This document shows, piece after piece, positions 9,586 through 18,462 of a DNA stretch of 64,000 nucleotides (the first letter of the stretch is position 1; the number at the start of each line of letters is the position of its first letter). The stretch is from an uncultured Dysgonomonas sp. (lineage in GTDB: Bacteria; Bacteroidota; Bacteroidia; Bacteroidales; Dysgonomonadaceae), in NCBI GenBank assembly GCA_945273835.1, contig CALYPL010000004.1, positions 1 through 64,000 of the forward strand, written 5' to 3'. The position numbers and the translations under genes are program-made. The notes beneath the pieces were generated by a model. That model was not told the DNA's origin, made no database searches, and was given only the letters and a program-made list of their open reading frames with translations.

Positions 9586-9607
9586 ATTATATGGAACAAA
9601 CAAATTT

Positions 9608-10435
9608 TTATTCAAGTTCTATTCTTTCAACCTCAATAGTCTTGTTAAGAAATATTGATGCTGTTTCTGAGAATTTATCTGGATATTCAGTAGTGTAATA
9701 ATGAGTCTTAGCTTGTTTAGAGCAAGCAGCATCCATCTCAGGATGACGTATAAAATATTCTTTGAGACTTTCCGCTACATATTTACCTTGCGAAATAACT
9801 TTAATATTATCTGGAAGGAACTTTGTAATTTTATTAATTAACAAAGGATAATGGGTACAACCCAATATCAGCAAATCGATTAGCGGATCTTGTTCTAAGA
9901 TGGTATTTAAATCTTTTTGTATAAAATAATCTGCACCTATTGAATTGTACTCTTTATTTTCAATTAGCGGTACCCACATGGGGCAAGCATGTCCGGTAAC
10001 TTTTATATCCGGATGAAGCTTATTGATCTCAATATTATATGATTCAGATTGGATAGTTCCCGCAGTTCCTAAAATTCCGATATGACGTTTATGTGTTAAA
10101 GATCCAACAATCTCAGTTGTCGGACGGATAACTCCTAATACTCTTTTATCAGGGTCAATATTTGGAAGATCGTTTTGCTGAATAGTGCGTAGTGCTTTTG
10201 CTGATGCGGTGTTACAAGCCAATATCACAAGATTACAGCCCATATCGAACAACGTTAGAACTGCCTGACGTGTGAAATTATACACAACATCGAACGATCG
10301 AGAACCATATGGTGCTCGTGCATTATCACCAAGATAATAGTAATCATACTGAGGCATTAGGGATTGGATCTCCGAAAGGATAGTGAGTCCACCATATCCG
10401 GAGTCAAAAACACCTATGGGTCCGGGCGTCAACAT
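9608..10435 (-). CDS. murI: Glutamate racemase
   Basis: MurI makes D-glutamate for peptidoglycan by interconverting L- and D-glutamate without a cofactor. The 275-aa protein has the N-terminal IGVFDSGYGGLT motif, the first catalytic cysteine Cys74 in ILACNTASAK and the second, Cys193, in LILGCTHYPLL. The ATG start gives MLTPGPIGVF, close to the usual start. It sits just after ompH, as in many Bacteroidetes, but a strong terminator-like hairpin lies between them and no promoter is visible. Expression may depend on read-through from the ompH transcript. Confidence 0.95.
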   Translation of the reverse strand: MLTPGPIGVFDSGYGGLTILSEIQSLMPQYDYYYLGDNARAPYGSRSFDVVYNFTRQAVLTLFDMGCNLVILACNTASAKALRTIQQNDLPNIDPDKRVLGVIRPTTEIVGSLTHKRHIGILGTAGTIQSESYNIEINKLHPDIKVTGHACPMWVPLIENKEYNSIGADYFIQKDLNTILEQDPLIDLLILGCTHYPLLINKITKFLPDNIKVISQGKYVAESLKEYFIRHPEMDAACSKQAKTHYYTTEYPDKFSETASIFLNKTIEVERIELE

Positions 10436-10460
10436 GTACAGAACATTTTATTTATAAAAA

Positions 10461-10484
10461 AATGCTTCTTAATCAAGAAGCATT
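10461..10484 (-). terminator. Terminator-like hairpin between ompH and murI
   Basis: AATGCTTCTT-AATC-AAGAAGCATT is a perfect 10-bp stem. On the minus strand it is followed immediately by six Ts, so it is an intrinsic terminator for ompH. The murI ATG is only 26 bases further on, leaving no room for a full promoter. It may cut back rather than abolish murI-dinB transcription. Confidence 0.85.
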
Positions 10485-10504
10485 CTAAATATACGAGGTT
10501 ATTT

Positions 10505-11026
10505 TTATTTTATTCCGAGCTTCTTTTTTACTAACTGACTGATGTCCATAGCTTCAGGTGTTACAAAGACAATAGCCGGATTGGATAAGTCATAAATACA
10601 AATTAATCGCTGCTCTATACCAACTTCTTGAATTGCATCTTTAACTTTTTTACGCAATGGCAAGAGTAAATCCCGCTCTTGTGTATCAATATCGTTTTGG
10701 GCAATTTTCATAAAATCTGTGATACTGTTTTCTAATTCCTTCAGCTCCTGCATTCGGCGTAAGCGTATATTCTCTGCCATTGTGGTCTGATAAGAAATAA
10801 AATCAGAATACTTTTTATTGTATTCATTCTGCATCGACTGCAATTCAGTTTTATAACTATTATTCAGTTCCGTTAGTTTCTCGGTAGCTTTAACTCGTTC
10901 AGGCATAGCATCTAATATCTGATCTGAATCAATAAATGCGATCTGCTGCGCTGTTTGTGCCGACAAACCTAACGACAGGGTCAACATCAGAAATAATAAA
11001 GATGTAATAAAAAAGCTCTTTTTCAT
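10505..11026 (-). CDS. OmpH/Skp-family periplasmic chaperone
   Basis: The 173-aa protein has a signal peptide (MKKSFFITSLLFLMLTLSLG, likely cut after GLSA). Mature residues begin with the family pattern QQIAFIDSDQILDAMPE. The middle (about 45-130) is a charged coiled coil (NNSYKTELQSMQNEYNKKYS), matching the tentacle helices of Skp, which hold unfolded outer-membrane proteins between the inner membrane and the BAM complex. The C-terminus (NPAIVFVTPEAMDISQLV) is typical of the Bacteroidetes branch. Bacteroidetes often carry bamA and a second ompH next to murI; here neither is next door. A terminator follows. Confidence 0.88.
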   Translation of the reverse strand: MKKSFFITSLLFLMLTLSLGLSAQTAQQIAFIDSDQILDAMPERVKATEKLTELNNSYKTELQSMQNEYNKKYSDFISYQTTMAENIRLRRMQELKELENSITDFMKIAQNDIDTQERDLLLPLRKKVKDAIQEVGIEQRLICIYDLSNPAIVFVTPEAMDISQLVKKKLGIK

Positions 11027-11104
11027 TGTTTTAAATAGTTAATTCCGATGAATTATATTGTTCAAGACGTATTAAAACTTTAATAATTTGTTGGCTGTGT
11101 TTTT

Positions 11105-11128
11105 CGGCGATATCTACCGATATCGCCG
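11105..11128 (+). other. Strong hairpin between infB and ompH
   Basis: CGGCGATATC-TACC-GATATCGCCG is a perfect 10-bp stem with a 4-base loop. A T-rich run (CTTCTTTTTTAG) follows it on the plus strand, whereas on the minus strand, where all flanking genes lie, it is followed by AAAAAC. It therefore looks like a terminator only in the plus direction. It could be the 3' end of an unannotated plus-strand transcript, a processing hairpin, or a weak minus-strand stop. Confidence 0.5.
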
Positions 11129-11213
11129 CTTCTTTTTTAGGTTAGATCTGTTTTGTCATCAACGATCAATTGGTAATGAAAACTTTCAGCCATACAAAGT
11201 AATTATACTTCTA

Positions 11214-14159
11214 TTACAATGTTTTCTTCACTTCTATTTCCTCGAACGCTTCTATCACATCTCCAACTTTGATGTCGTTATAATTATGGATGTTTAATCC
11301 GCATTCATAGCCTGAGGCGACTTCTTTTACATCGTCTTTGAAACGTTTCAACGAACCAAGTTCTCCTGAATATATCACGATACCGTCACGGATAAGTCTG
11401 ATTTTATTAGAACGTTTTATTTTACCTTCTTTAACCATACATCCGGCAACTGTACCAACTTTGGTAATCTTAAATACTTCACGAACTTCAACATAAGCAG
11501 TCTGCTCCTCTTTAATTTCAGGAGAAAGCATACCTTCCATAGCTTGTTTAACTTCTTCTATGGCATCATATATAATTGAATATAGTCTGATTTCAACACC
11601 ATCGTGCTCGGCTGCTCTACGTGCCGCTTGTGATGGACGCACCTGAAATCCGATTATGATGGCATCTGAAGCGGCAGCTAATGTAATATCTGATTCTGAT
11701 ATCTGACCGACAGCTTTGTGAATAACATTGACTTGTATCTCTTCTGTAGAGAGACGTATCAGTGAGTCGGATAATGCTTCAACTGATCCATCCACATCAC
11801 CTTTGACAATTACGTTAAGCTGTTGGAAATTACCGATTGCTATTCGACGTCCTATATCATCAAGGGTAAGTATTTTTTGTGTACGCAACCCTTGTTCACG
11901 TTGCAATTGTTCTCGTTTCGAAGCTATTTCGCGTGCTTCCTGTTCAGATTCCAAAACATGGAATATATCACCAGCCTGTGGAGCGCCGTTCAATCCTAAG
12001 ATTAATGCCGGAGCTGACGGCAAAGCTGTTTCTATGTTTTGATTTCGTTCGTTGAACATCGCTTTGACACGTCCGAAATATGTACCTGCTAATACAATAT
12101 CGCCTTTTTTAAGTGTTCCGTTTGAAACCAGAACAGTTGACAGATAACCACGTCCTTTATCGAGTGATGATTCGATGATTGTACCAACGGCTCTGCGGTT
12201 CGGATTAGCTTTTAGTTCAAGTAAATCAGCTTCAAGTAATACTTTTTCAAGTAATTCATCTACCCCTATACCTTGTTTAGCCGAAATATCCTGCGATTGG
12301 TATTTTCCACCCCATGATTCAACAAGATAATTCATTCCGGCAAGAGTTTCTTTTATTTTATCCGGATTTGCACCGGGTTTATCTATTTTATTGATTGCAA
12401 ATACAATCGGAACGCCTGCCGCTGAAGCATGATTGATTGCTTCAATTGTTTGTGGCATGACATTATCATCGGCAGCAACTATAATTATGGCTATATCCGT
12501 AACTTTAGCTCCACGGGCACGCATAGCTGTAAAGGCTTCGTGACCGGGAGTATCAAGGAATGTTATCTTACGCCCTGACTTTAACTTCACATTATAAGCA
12601 CCTATATGTTGCGTAATACCTCCGGCTTCGCCGGCAATAACGTTTGTATTTCGAATATTATCAAGCAATGATGTTTTACCATGGTCCACATGTCCCATCA
12701 CTGTAACGATAGGAGCACGAGGTTCCAAGTCTTCTTCTTTGTCTTCTTCTTCTGATATGGCTTCAACAACTTCTGCGCTTACATATTCGGTTTTGAATCC
12801 AAATTCTTCGGCTACGATATTGATTGTTTCCGCATCAAGACGCTGATTGATAGACACCATCATACCAATGCTCATACAGGTGGAGATTACCTTAACAACA
12901 GGAACATTCATCATATTAGCCAAATCGTTTGCTGTAACAAATTCTGTAATCTGCAATACATGGCTGCTGAGCTCTTGCTGTTCGAGTTCTTCCTGTTGAC
13001 GTTGGTTTATGGCGTCACGTTTTTCTTTTCTATATTTTGCGCCCTTATTTTTGCCGCCTTTGCTTGTTAGACGTGCAAGGGTTTCTTTTATTTGTCTTTG
13101 TACTTCTTCTTCGTTGACCTCTGTTTTAACGACTGATTTACGCACGTGCGGTTTGCCTTTATCTCCGTTGCCTGAACGTGCAGGGAAACCTCCTTGATTG
13201 ATACCTTTTTCAATATCAACTTTTCCTTTCTTTATACGATTGCGTTTCTTCTTTTTGCTGTCATCAGAGTCGTCAGTCGCTGCCTTGTTTTTTCGCTGTT
13301 GTTCTTCAACAGATTCTTTTTTCAACAGTTTGACTGTATTTTCTTTGACTTTTTTCTGATCGAGCTCTCGTTCTAATCGTTCTTTTTTCTTCTCTGCTTT
13401 AGTTTTTTTGGCAGGTCTGGTCTTATCGTTTATGGCGTTAAGGTCAATTGTTCCCTTAACTACAATATTCGATTTTAAAGTTGGTCGGTCATTCAAACGG
13501 AAGATTTCTTCTTCTCCATTATTTTGAGATGTTGACTGCTCACTTACAGGTTCTGAATTTTCCTGAACAGCTTCCTTTTCAGTTGTTTCTGATGGGACTT
13601 CTTGCACAGATGGTTTTTCAGATTTGTCTACATTCACTGGTTCTTTAGCTTTAACTGGCTCATTTTGTTCAACTTTTGGCTTAACTTCTTCGTCAGTTTT
13701 TTTAGATTCTGCTATTGGTTCTTCAGCCGGCTTAGGTTGAACTTCTTCAACTTTAGCTTCTTCTTTATTGGATTTTTCGTTTTCCTGATGAGGATTAACG
13801 TGCTTTTTCTTCTTATTCAGACTATCCAAATCAATCTTGTCTACAATCTGAATATGAGGTTTAATATCTTCGGGAAATTCAATCTTAATTTCTTCAACTT
13901 CTGTTGCCTCTTCTTTTGATTCAGATTCTTTATTTTTCTCGCTTTGCTCAGCTTCCCTCTTTTGTTCTTTTTTCCGATTCAATAAAGCCTCCATATCTTT
14001 ATCTTTCCCAAATTCTTTTACTAACAATTCGTGTTGATTGCTATCAATTTTGGTGTTGGGATTTGATTCGACATCAAAGCCTTTACTGTGAAGAAAATCA
14101 ACTAATGTGCTGATTCCTATGTTCAGATCTTTGGATATTTTTATTAATCGTATAGACAT
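11214..14159 (-). CDS. infB: Translation initiation factor IF-2
   Basis: IF-2 is the GTPase that brings fMet-tRNA to the 30S subunit and promotes subunit joining. The 981-aa protein starts with an IF2_N-like domain ([21 protein letters not shown]). A very long charged linker rich in Lys, Glu and Pro (about 75-390) follows, then a second IF2_N domain (about 405-465). The G domain begins near residue 489 with [14 protein letters not shown] (G1), then DTPGHEAF (G3) and NKIDKPGA (G4). Beta-barrel domains and the fMet-binding C-terminal domain complete it. It is the last gene of rimP-nusA-infB, 96 bases after nusA. The long linker is normal for Bacteroidetes but poorly conserved. Confidence 0.97.
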   Translation of the reverse strand: MSIRLIKISKDLNIGISTLVDFLHSKGFDVESNPNTKIDSNQHELLVKEFGKDKDMEALLNRKKEQKREAEQSEKNKESESKEEATEVEEIKIEFPEDIKPHIQIVDKIDLDSLNKKKKHVNPHQENEKSNKEEAKVEEVQPKPAEEPIAESKKTDEEVKPKVEQNEPVKAKEPVNVDKSEKPSVQEVPSETTEKEAVQENSEPVSEQSTSQNNGEEEIFRLNDRPTLKSNIVVKGTIDLNAINDKTRPAKKTKAEKKKERLERELDQKKVKENTVKLLKKESVEEQQRKNKAATDDSDDSKKKKRNRIKKGKVDIEKGINQGGFPARSGNGDKGKPHVRKSVVKTEVNEEEVQRQIKETLARLTSKGGKNKGAKYRKEKRDAINQRQQEELEQQELSSHVLQITEFVTANDLANMMNVPVVKVISTCMSIGMMVSINQRLDAETINIVAEEFGFKTEYVSAEVVEAISEEEDKEEDLEPRAPIVTVMGHVDHGKTSLLDNIRNTNVIAGEAGGITQHIGAYNVKLKSGRKITFLDTPGHEAFTAMRARGAKVTDIAIIIVAADDNVMPQTIEAINHASAAGVPIVFAINKIDKPGANPDKIKETLAGMNYLVESWGGKYQSQDISAKQGIGVDELLEKVLLEADLLELKANPNRRAVGTIIESSLDKGRGYLSTVLVSNGTLKKGDIVLAGTYFGRVKAMFNERNQNIETALPSAPALILGLNGAPQAGDIFHVLESEQEAREIASKREQLQREQGLRTQKILTLDDIGRRIAIGNFQQLNVIVKGDVDGSVEALSDSLIRLSTEEIQVNVIHKAVGQISESDITLAAASDAIIIGFQVRPSQAARRAAEHDGVEIRLYSIIYDAIEEVKQAMEGMLSPEIKEEQTAYVEVREVFKITKVGTVAGCMVKEGKIKRSNKIRLIRDGIVIYSGELGSLKRFKDDVKEVASGYECGLNIHNYNDIKVGDVIEAFEEIEVKKTL

Positions 14160-14255
14160 ATATTATTTTAATTCTAATCAAAAGTTGAGTGTATCTGTAT
14201 AAAGCTAACAGGACACAAATGTATTAAGAATTGACAGAAGTACCAAATAAGAGTA

Positions 14256-15512
14256 TTATTCTTCTTCCTCAAATTCAGCTTTTAAGATATCCATAACTTC
14301 AGCAACGGTATCTTCTTCAAGATCTGCTTCGGCTGCGATTTTCTCTTTCGGCATAGACAATACATTTTTAGCTGTTACGCAACCGATTTTCTTAAGTTGG
14401 TCAATAACCCATCCGTCAATTTCGTCACGGAACTCGTCAAGATAGATATCTTCTTCGTCAAGATCGTCAATATCACGATATACTTCTAATGTATAACCGG
14501 TAAGCATATCGGCAAGTTTTATATTCATCCCGCCTTTACCTATCGCCAATGAAACTTCTTCGGGTCTCATCAATACCTCTGCACGTTTTTCTTCTTCATG
14601 AATTTTCACAGATGATATTTTTGCTGGACTTAAAGCACGCTGTATAAATAGATTGGTATTCGGTGTAAAATTGATAATGTCGATGTTCTCATTTCTCAAT
14701 TCACGTACAATTCCATGTATACGAGACCCTTTCATACCCACACAAGCACCAACAGGATCAATACGGTCGTCGTAAGATTCAACTGCAACTTTGGCTCTTT
14801 CACCGGGTATACGTGCAATGCGTTTGATAGTTATCAGTCCATCGTTTATTTCAGGAACTTCAAGCTCAAGCAGGCGTTCCAGGAAAACAGGCGAAGTTCT
14901 GGATAAAATGATTTTTGGGTTGTTATTTTTATTTTCAACTCTTTCAACAATGGCTCTTACCTGTTCTCCTTTACGAAAGAAATCTGAAGGTATCTGTTCG
15001 TTTGTAGGTAACAGCATTTCGTTTTTTTCGTCATCAAGCAAGAGTATTTCTTTTTTCCAGATCTGATAAACTTCTCCTGAAACAATCTCACCTATTCTCT
15101 CGCTATATTTATTAAAAAGATTTTCTTTCTGTAATTCTAATATTTTGGATGTAAGTGTCTGACGTAGGTTAAGTATGGCACGACGACCGAAATCTTCAAA
15201 AAACACTTCATCTGTTACTTCCTCACCTACTTCAAAGTCTTCATCTATTTTTTTTGCATCTGTAAGTGAAATCTGAGTGTTTTCGTCTTCTAATTCTTCA
15301 TCTTCTACGACTGTTCGATTGCGCCAAATCTCAAGGTCGCCTTTATCGGGGTTAATAATAACATCATAGTTATCGTTTGAGCCGAACAACTTTGCGATTA
15401 CATTGCGAAACGATTCTTCTAAAACACTGATCATCGTCATCCTGTCAATATTTTTCAGTTCTTTGAATTCTGAAAATGTATCAATCAAACTGACAGTTTC
15501 TTTCTTAGCCAT
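14256..15512 (-). CDS. nusA: Transcription termination/antitermination factor NusA
   Basis: NusA binds RNA polymerase and modulates pausing, intrinsic termination and antitermination. The 418-aa protein has the N-terminal polymerase-binding domain (FSEFKELKNIDRMTMISVLE), an S1 domain (about 130-200, around GEIVSGEVYQIWKKE), then two KH domains with the conserved DPVGACVGMKGSRI and SLAIGKGGMNIKLA motifs. A short acidic C-terminus with a helix-hairpin-helix-like segment ends in EEFEEEE. It lacks the full pair of acidic repeats found in E. coli NusA, which is usual outside Proteobacteria. It starts six bases after rimP, and infB follows. Confidence 0.97.
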   Translation of the reverse strand: MAKKETVSLIDTFSEFKELKNIDRMTMISVLEESFRNVIAKLFGSNDNYDVIINPDKGDLEIWRNRTVVEDEELEDENTQISLTDAKKIDEDFEVGEEVTDEVFFEDFGRRAILNLRQTLTSKILELQKENLFNKYSERIGEIVSGEVYQIWKKEILLLDDEKNEMLLPTNEQIPSDFFRKGEQVRAIVERVENKNNNPKIILSRTSPVFLERLLELEVPEINDGLITIKRIARIPGERAKVAVESYDDRIDPVGACVGMKGSRIHGIVRELRNENIDIINFTPNTNLFIQRALSPAKISSVKIHEEEKRAEVLMRPEEVSLAIGKGGMNIKLADMLTGYTLEVYRDIDDLDEEDIYLDEFRDEIDGWVIDQLKKIGCVTAKNVLSMPKEKIAAEADLEEDTVAEVMDILKAEFEEEE

Positions 15513-15518
15513 AATATA

Positions 15519-15986
15519 TTATTTAAACCTTATTATTTGTTTTGTATATTTTACTTCGCTATAACTAAAAGGGAGGTCTTCGAGAACTTCAACTTTACGT
15601 TTTGAGCCCTCGGGTTTGACTTTTTTTGAAATTGTTATAATAAAACCGTTTTCGTCCGCTGATTTAAGAACACCAGACATTTTTTTTCCTTCTTTTGTCA
15701 ATATTTCTATTTCTCGTCCGATATTCTTTTGGTATTGACGAGGCAATTTAAAGGGTGAAGTAAGTCCGGCTGAACCAACTTCAAGTTCAAAATCTTCCAC
15801 ATCCCGATCAAGACCAGCTTCAATCTTACGGCTGACAGCAATACAATCTTCAATCCCAATGGGAGCTTCGCTATCGAGTTCGATTGTTATTATGTTACCT
15901 GCACGAACTGTTATGTCAACAACAAACATTTGTGTGCCGCTTATAGCTTGTTCGACCAGATTTTTTATTAATTCTTTTGCTATCAT
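15519..15986 (-). CDS. rimP: Ribosome maturation factor RimP
   Basis: RimP helps assemble the 30S subunit. The 155-aa size is normal. The N-terminal alpha/beta domain carries the recognisable GIEDCIAVSRKIEAGLD and FELEVGSAGLTSPFK stretch (about 40-80). The C-terminal Sm-like barrel contains REIEILTKEGKKMSGVLK. It is the first gene of rimP-nusA-infB, with a consensus promoter and a terminator-like hairpin in its short leader. The ATG at 15986 gives MIAKELIKNLVEQA, consistent with homologues. Confidence 0.93.
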   Translation of the reverse strand: MIAKELIKNLVEQAISGTQMFVVDITVRAGNIITIELDSEAPIGIEDCIAVSRKIEAGLDRDVEDFELEVGSAGLTSPFKLPRQYQKNIGREIEILTKEGKKMSGVLKSADENGFIITISKKVKPEGSKRKVEVLEDLPFSYSEVKYTKQIIRFK

Positions 15987-15999
15987 ATATTTAAAAATA

Positions 16000-16021
16000 A
16001 AAGGAAGCTACCGCCTCCTTT
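16000..16021 (-). promoter_or_regulatory. Leader hairpin (possible attenuator) before rimP
   Basis: On the minus strand AAAGGAGGC-GGTA-GCTTCCTTT forms a nine-pair stem (one G-U) followed by TATTTTTAAATAT and then the rimP ATG 13 bases downstream of the stem. It lies after the predicted promoter, so it is inside the operon leader. It has the form of an intrinsic terminator and its 5' arm contains AGGAGG, a perfect anti-Shine-Dalgarno match. It could attenuate the operon or simply stop read-through from the RSH gene. Confidence 0.6.
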
Positions 16022-16035
16022 ACCTCTTAGTTCTA

Positions 16036-16067
16036 CAAAGATATACTTTTTTTGAACCTTTTGCAAA
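16036..16067 (-). promoter_or_regulatory. Consensus promoter for rimP-nusA-infB
   Basis: The minus strand has TTTG (16067-16064), a 20-base spacer and TATCTTTG (16043-16036). This matches the Bacteroides TTTG-N19..21-TAnnTTTG pattern exactly. Transcription should start near 16029, giving a leader of about 43 bases. Confidence 0.75.
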
Positions 16068-16107
16068 TTTATTTAATTAAAATCCTAAAATATGCGCTCG
16101 TGTAATC

Positions 16108-18396
16108 TTACTTGTCCCGTTTTCCATTACTTGGTGCTGTATTCACATGTTGCAATCTATTGACAAATTTTACTCCATTAATTTTAGAAATTAGAGAACA
16201 TAGTCTTTTCAAATTTTCTAAATCATGTACATAAACCACAGCTTTACCTTCAAAAATACCATCGTTCGATTCAATCATAAAACTTTTGATATTAAGAGAA
16301 TTGGTTGAGATAAGTTCAGTTATATCGTTTAACATTCCTACTCTATCTATTCCTGAAATAAAAATTGTTGAAAGAAAAGGCTGCTTATACGATTCTCCCC
16401 ATTGAAGATTAACGATACGATTACCATGACTGGCTTTCAATTTTAAGCCGATCGGACAGTTTATTTCATGAACATCAACCTGATTATCGTTTTGCAGGTA
16501 TCCGAATATTTTGTCACCTGGAATAGGGTTACAACATGTAGCAATATGAAAATTTTTGGCAAGTAAATCAGACTGAAGAATATACGTCTTTTTCGGATCA
16601 ATTGTTTCGTATCCAAGCTGCGTTTTCACCTGCTCCCCATTATCTTTTTTCACTACATTGTAGAATTGTTTGAGATAACGCACAAAAACATTGACCGAAT
16701 GCTGTTTTTTATCTGACAGTACAGTTCCTATTCTCTGGGGCAGATCTATCTCATGACTACCAATTGCATAAAGCAAATCTTCTTTGTTATGCTTTTTATA
16801 GTAATCAAGCATCTTATTCATGATTGTGGGTGTCATCTCAAGGGAAGCATCTGACATGATTTTCTGAAGAATACTCTCTCCCTCTTTGATTTGATCACGC
16901 CTAAATTTACGCAAAGCATATTCTATTTTTGAACGTGCCTTACCTGTTGTGACTATGGTAAGCCATTCTGATTTGGGCATCTGCAACTTTGACGTCAATA
17001 TTTCGACCTGATCGCCACTTAATAATTTTTGAGACAAGGGAACTAATTTATGATTTACTTTAGCTCCAATACAATGGTCGCCAATTCTTGAATGCAAATC
17101 ATATGCAAAATCAAGTGCAGTGGCTCCTTGTGGCAAGGTGCGTATTTCTCCTTTTGGAGTGAAGACAAATATTTCCGAGGCGAATAGATTTAGTTTTATC
17201 GTATCAAGAAAGTCCATCGCATTTGGACTTGGGCTTTCAAGAATTTCTTTTACGGTTTTCAACCATTTATCCAATTCATTATCTTCCTCCACTTTTCCTT
17301 CCTTATACTTCCAATGTGCAGCAAAACCTTTTTCTGCTATATCATCCATGCGCCTACTGCGGATTTGTATCTCAATCCACTGCCCGTCGGGCCCCATCAC
17401 TGTCAGATGCAAAGCCTGATATCCATTAGCTTTAGGACTGCTAACCCAGTCACGAATCCGGTCGGGGCGAAGTTTATAAGTGTCTGTTATTATTGAATAT
17501 ATATCCCAACAACGTTTTTTCTCGTCAATTCCGGGTTCGCTCTCGAAGATAATACGCACAGCAAATATATCGTAAATCTCCTCAAAAGGAACACCCTTGG
17601 TTTTCATTTTATTCCAAATAGAATAAACTGATTTCTCACGAGCCCGAATCTCATATTCAAAACCTAAATTATTTAGCTTAGAAATGATTGGTTTAGCAAA
17701 ATGTTCGTAAATATCAGCCCGTTTATATTGTGTAGATTTTAGTTTTTCGGATATTTCTTTATATACTTCAGGATTTTCCCATTTGAAACTCAACTCTTCG
17801 AGCTCAGTTTTTATAGCAAACAATCCTAAGCGATGTGCTAGAGGGGCATAAATATACATAGTTTCTCCAGCTATTTTATATTGCTTTGCCGGACTCATTG
17901 AGCCAAGGGTACGCATATTGTGGAGACGATCGGCAATTTTAATTAGAATAACACGTATATCATCCGACATGGTTAGTAGCAGTTTTCTGAAATTTTCGGC
18001 TTGCGCTGAAACATTATCTCCAAACATGCCACTGGATATTTTAGTAAGTCCGTCAACAATCTGTGCTATTTTAGGGTCAAAGATTGTTCGTATATCCTCA
18101 ACTGTATATTCTGTATCTTCAACTACATCGTGAAGCAGTGCGGCACATATAGACGTTGATCCTAAACCTATCTCTCCGCAAACTATCCGGGCTACGGCAA
18201 TAGGGTGCATTATATATGGTTCACCTGAACGACGACGAGCACCTTTATGAGCCTCTTTAGCCAATAAAAATGCTTTTTGAATTAGATTAACTTTCCGTCT
18301 GTGGTTGGTAGCCAGATAATCTTTTATCAGAGCGTTATATTCGCTCTCTATCATGGCTTCTTCAGTTTGTTGGCTGTTTATGTTTTCTTTACCCAT
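16108..18396 (-). CDS. Bifunctional (p)ppGpp synthetase/hydrolase (RelA/SpoT family)
   Basis: The enzyme makes and degrades the stringent-response alarmone (p)ppGpp. The 762-aa protein has an intact N-terminal hydrolase domain: HPIAVARIV, then HD at 89-90 and ED at 93-94 in LLHDVVEDTEY, and RLHNMRTL. A synthetase domain follows, with YDIFAVRIIFESE and SPKANGYQALH. Next are a TGS domain (IFVFTPKGEIRTLPQGATALDFAYD, about 405-465), a zinc-finger-like region with CCNPIPGDKIFGY, and a C-terminal ACT domain (about 675-750). Both catalytic halves look functional, so a Rel-type bifunctional enzyme is more likely than a RelA. It has its own promoter and lies upstream of rimP on the same strand. Confidence 0.95.
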   Translation of the reverse strand: MGKENINSQQTEEAMIESEYNALIKDYLATNHRRKVNLIQKAFLLAKEAHKGARRRSGEPYIMHPIAVARIVCGEIGLGSTSICAALLHDVVEDTEYTVEDIRTIFDPKIAQIVDGLTKISSGMFGDNVSAQAENFRKLLLTMSDDIRVILIKIADRLHNMRTLGSMSPAKQYKIAGETMYIYAPLAHRLGLFAIKTELEELSFKWENPEVYKEISEKLKSTQYKRADIYEHFAKPIISKLNNLGFEYEIRAREKSVYSIWNKMKTKGVPFEEIYDIFAVRIIFESEPGIDEKKRCWDIYSIITDTYKLRPDRIRDWVSSPKANGYQALHLTVMGPDGQWIEIQIRSRRMDDIAEKGFAAHWKYKEGKVEEDNELDKWLKTVKEILESPSPNAMDFLDTIKLNLFASEIFVFTPKGEIRTLPQGATALDFAYDLHSRIGDHCIGAKVNHKLVPLSQKLLSGDQVEILTSKLQMPKSEWLTIVTTGKARSKIEYALRKFRRDQIKEGESILQKIMSDASLEMTPTIMNKMLDYYKKHNKEDLLYAIGSHEIDLPQRIGTVLSDKKQHSVNVFVRYLKQFYNVVKKDNGEQVKTQLGYETIDPKKTYILQSDLLAKNFHIATCCNPIPGDKIFGYLQNDNQVDVHEINCPIGLKLKASHGNRIVNLQWGESYKQPFLSTIFISGIDRVGMLNDITELISTNSLNIKSFMIESNDGIFEGKAVVYVHDLENLKRLCSLISKINGVKFVNRLQHVNTAPSNGKRDK

Positions 18397-18419
18397 CTTA
18401 CGATATAGAATAAGTAAAG

Positions 18420-18449
18420 CAAAAATAGCAAAAAGGACAATATGTCAAA
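18420..18449 (-). promoter_or_regulatory. Promoter for the RelA/SpoT-family gene
   Basis: The minus strand has TTTG (18449-18446), an 18-base spacer and TATTTTTG (18427-18420). It fits the Bacteroides pattern with a slightly short spacer and sits in the 66-base gap after the transglycosylase gene. The predicted leader is under 20 bases. Confidence 0.55.
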
Positions 18450-18462
18450 CTCTTGACTATTA

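Noticed and set aside
9586-9615. ORF-track start of dinB (TTG at 9615)
   Set aside because: The ATG at 9585 gives the exact family start MRKIIHIDMD and avoids overlap with the murI stop. The same logic moved starts for DUF5683, yhcH-like, MATE, panC, alkD-like, lon, DUF4199, pfp, nif3 and prfA.
13602-13919. Phe/Trp-rich 105-aa plus-strand ORF opposite infB
   Set aside because: It is the reverse reading of the Lys/Glu-rich IF-2 linker, which automatically yields Phe and Leu codons.
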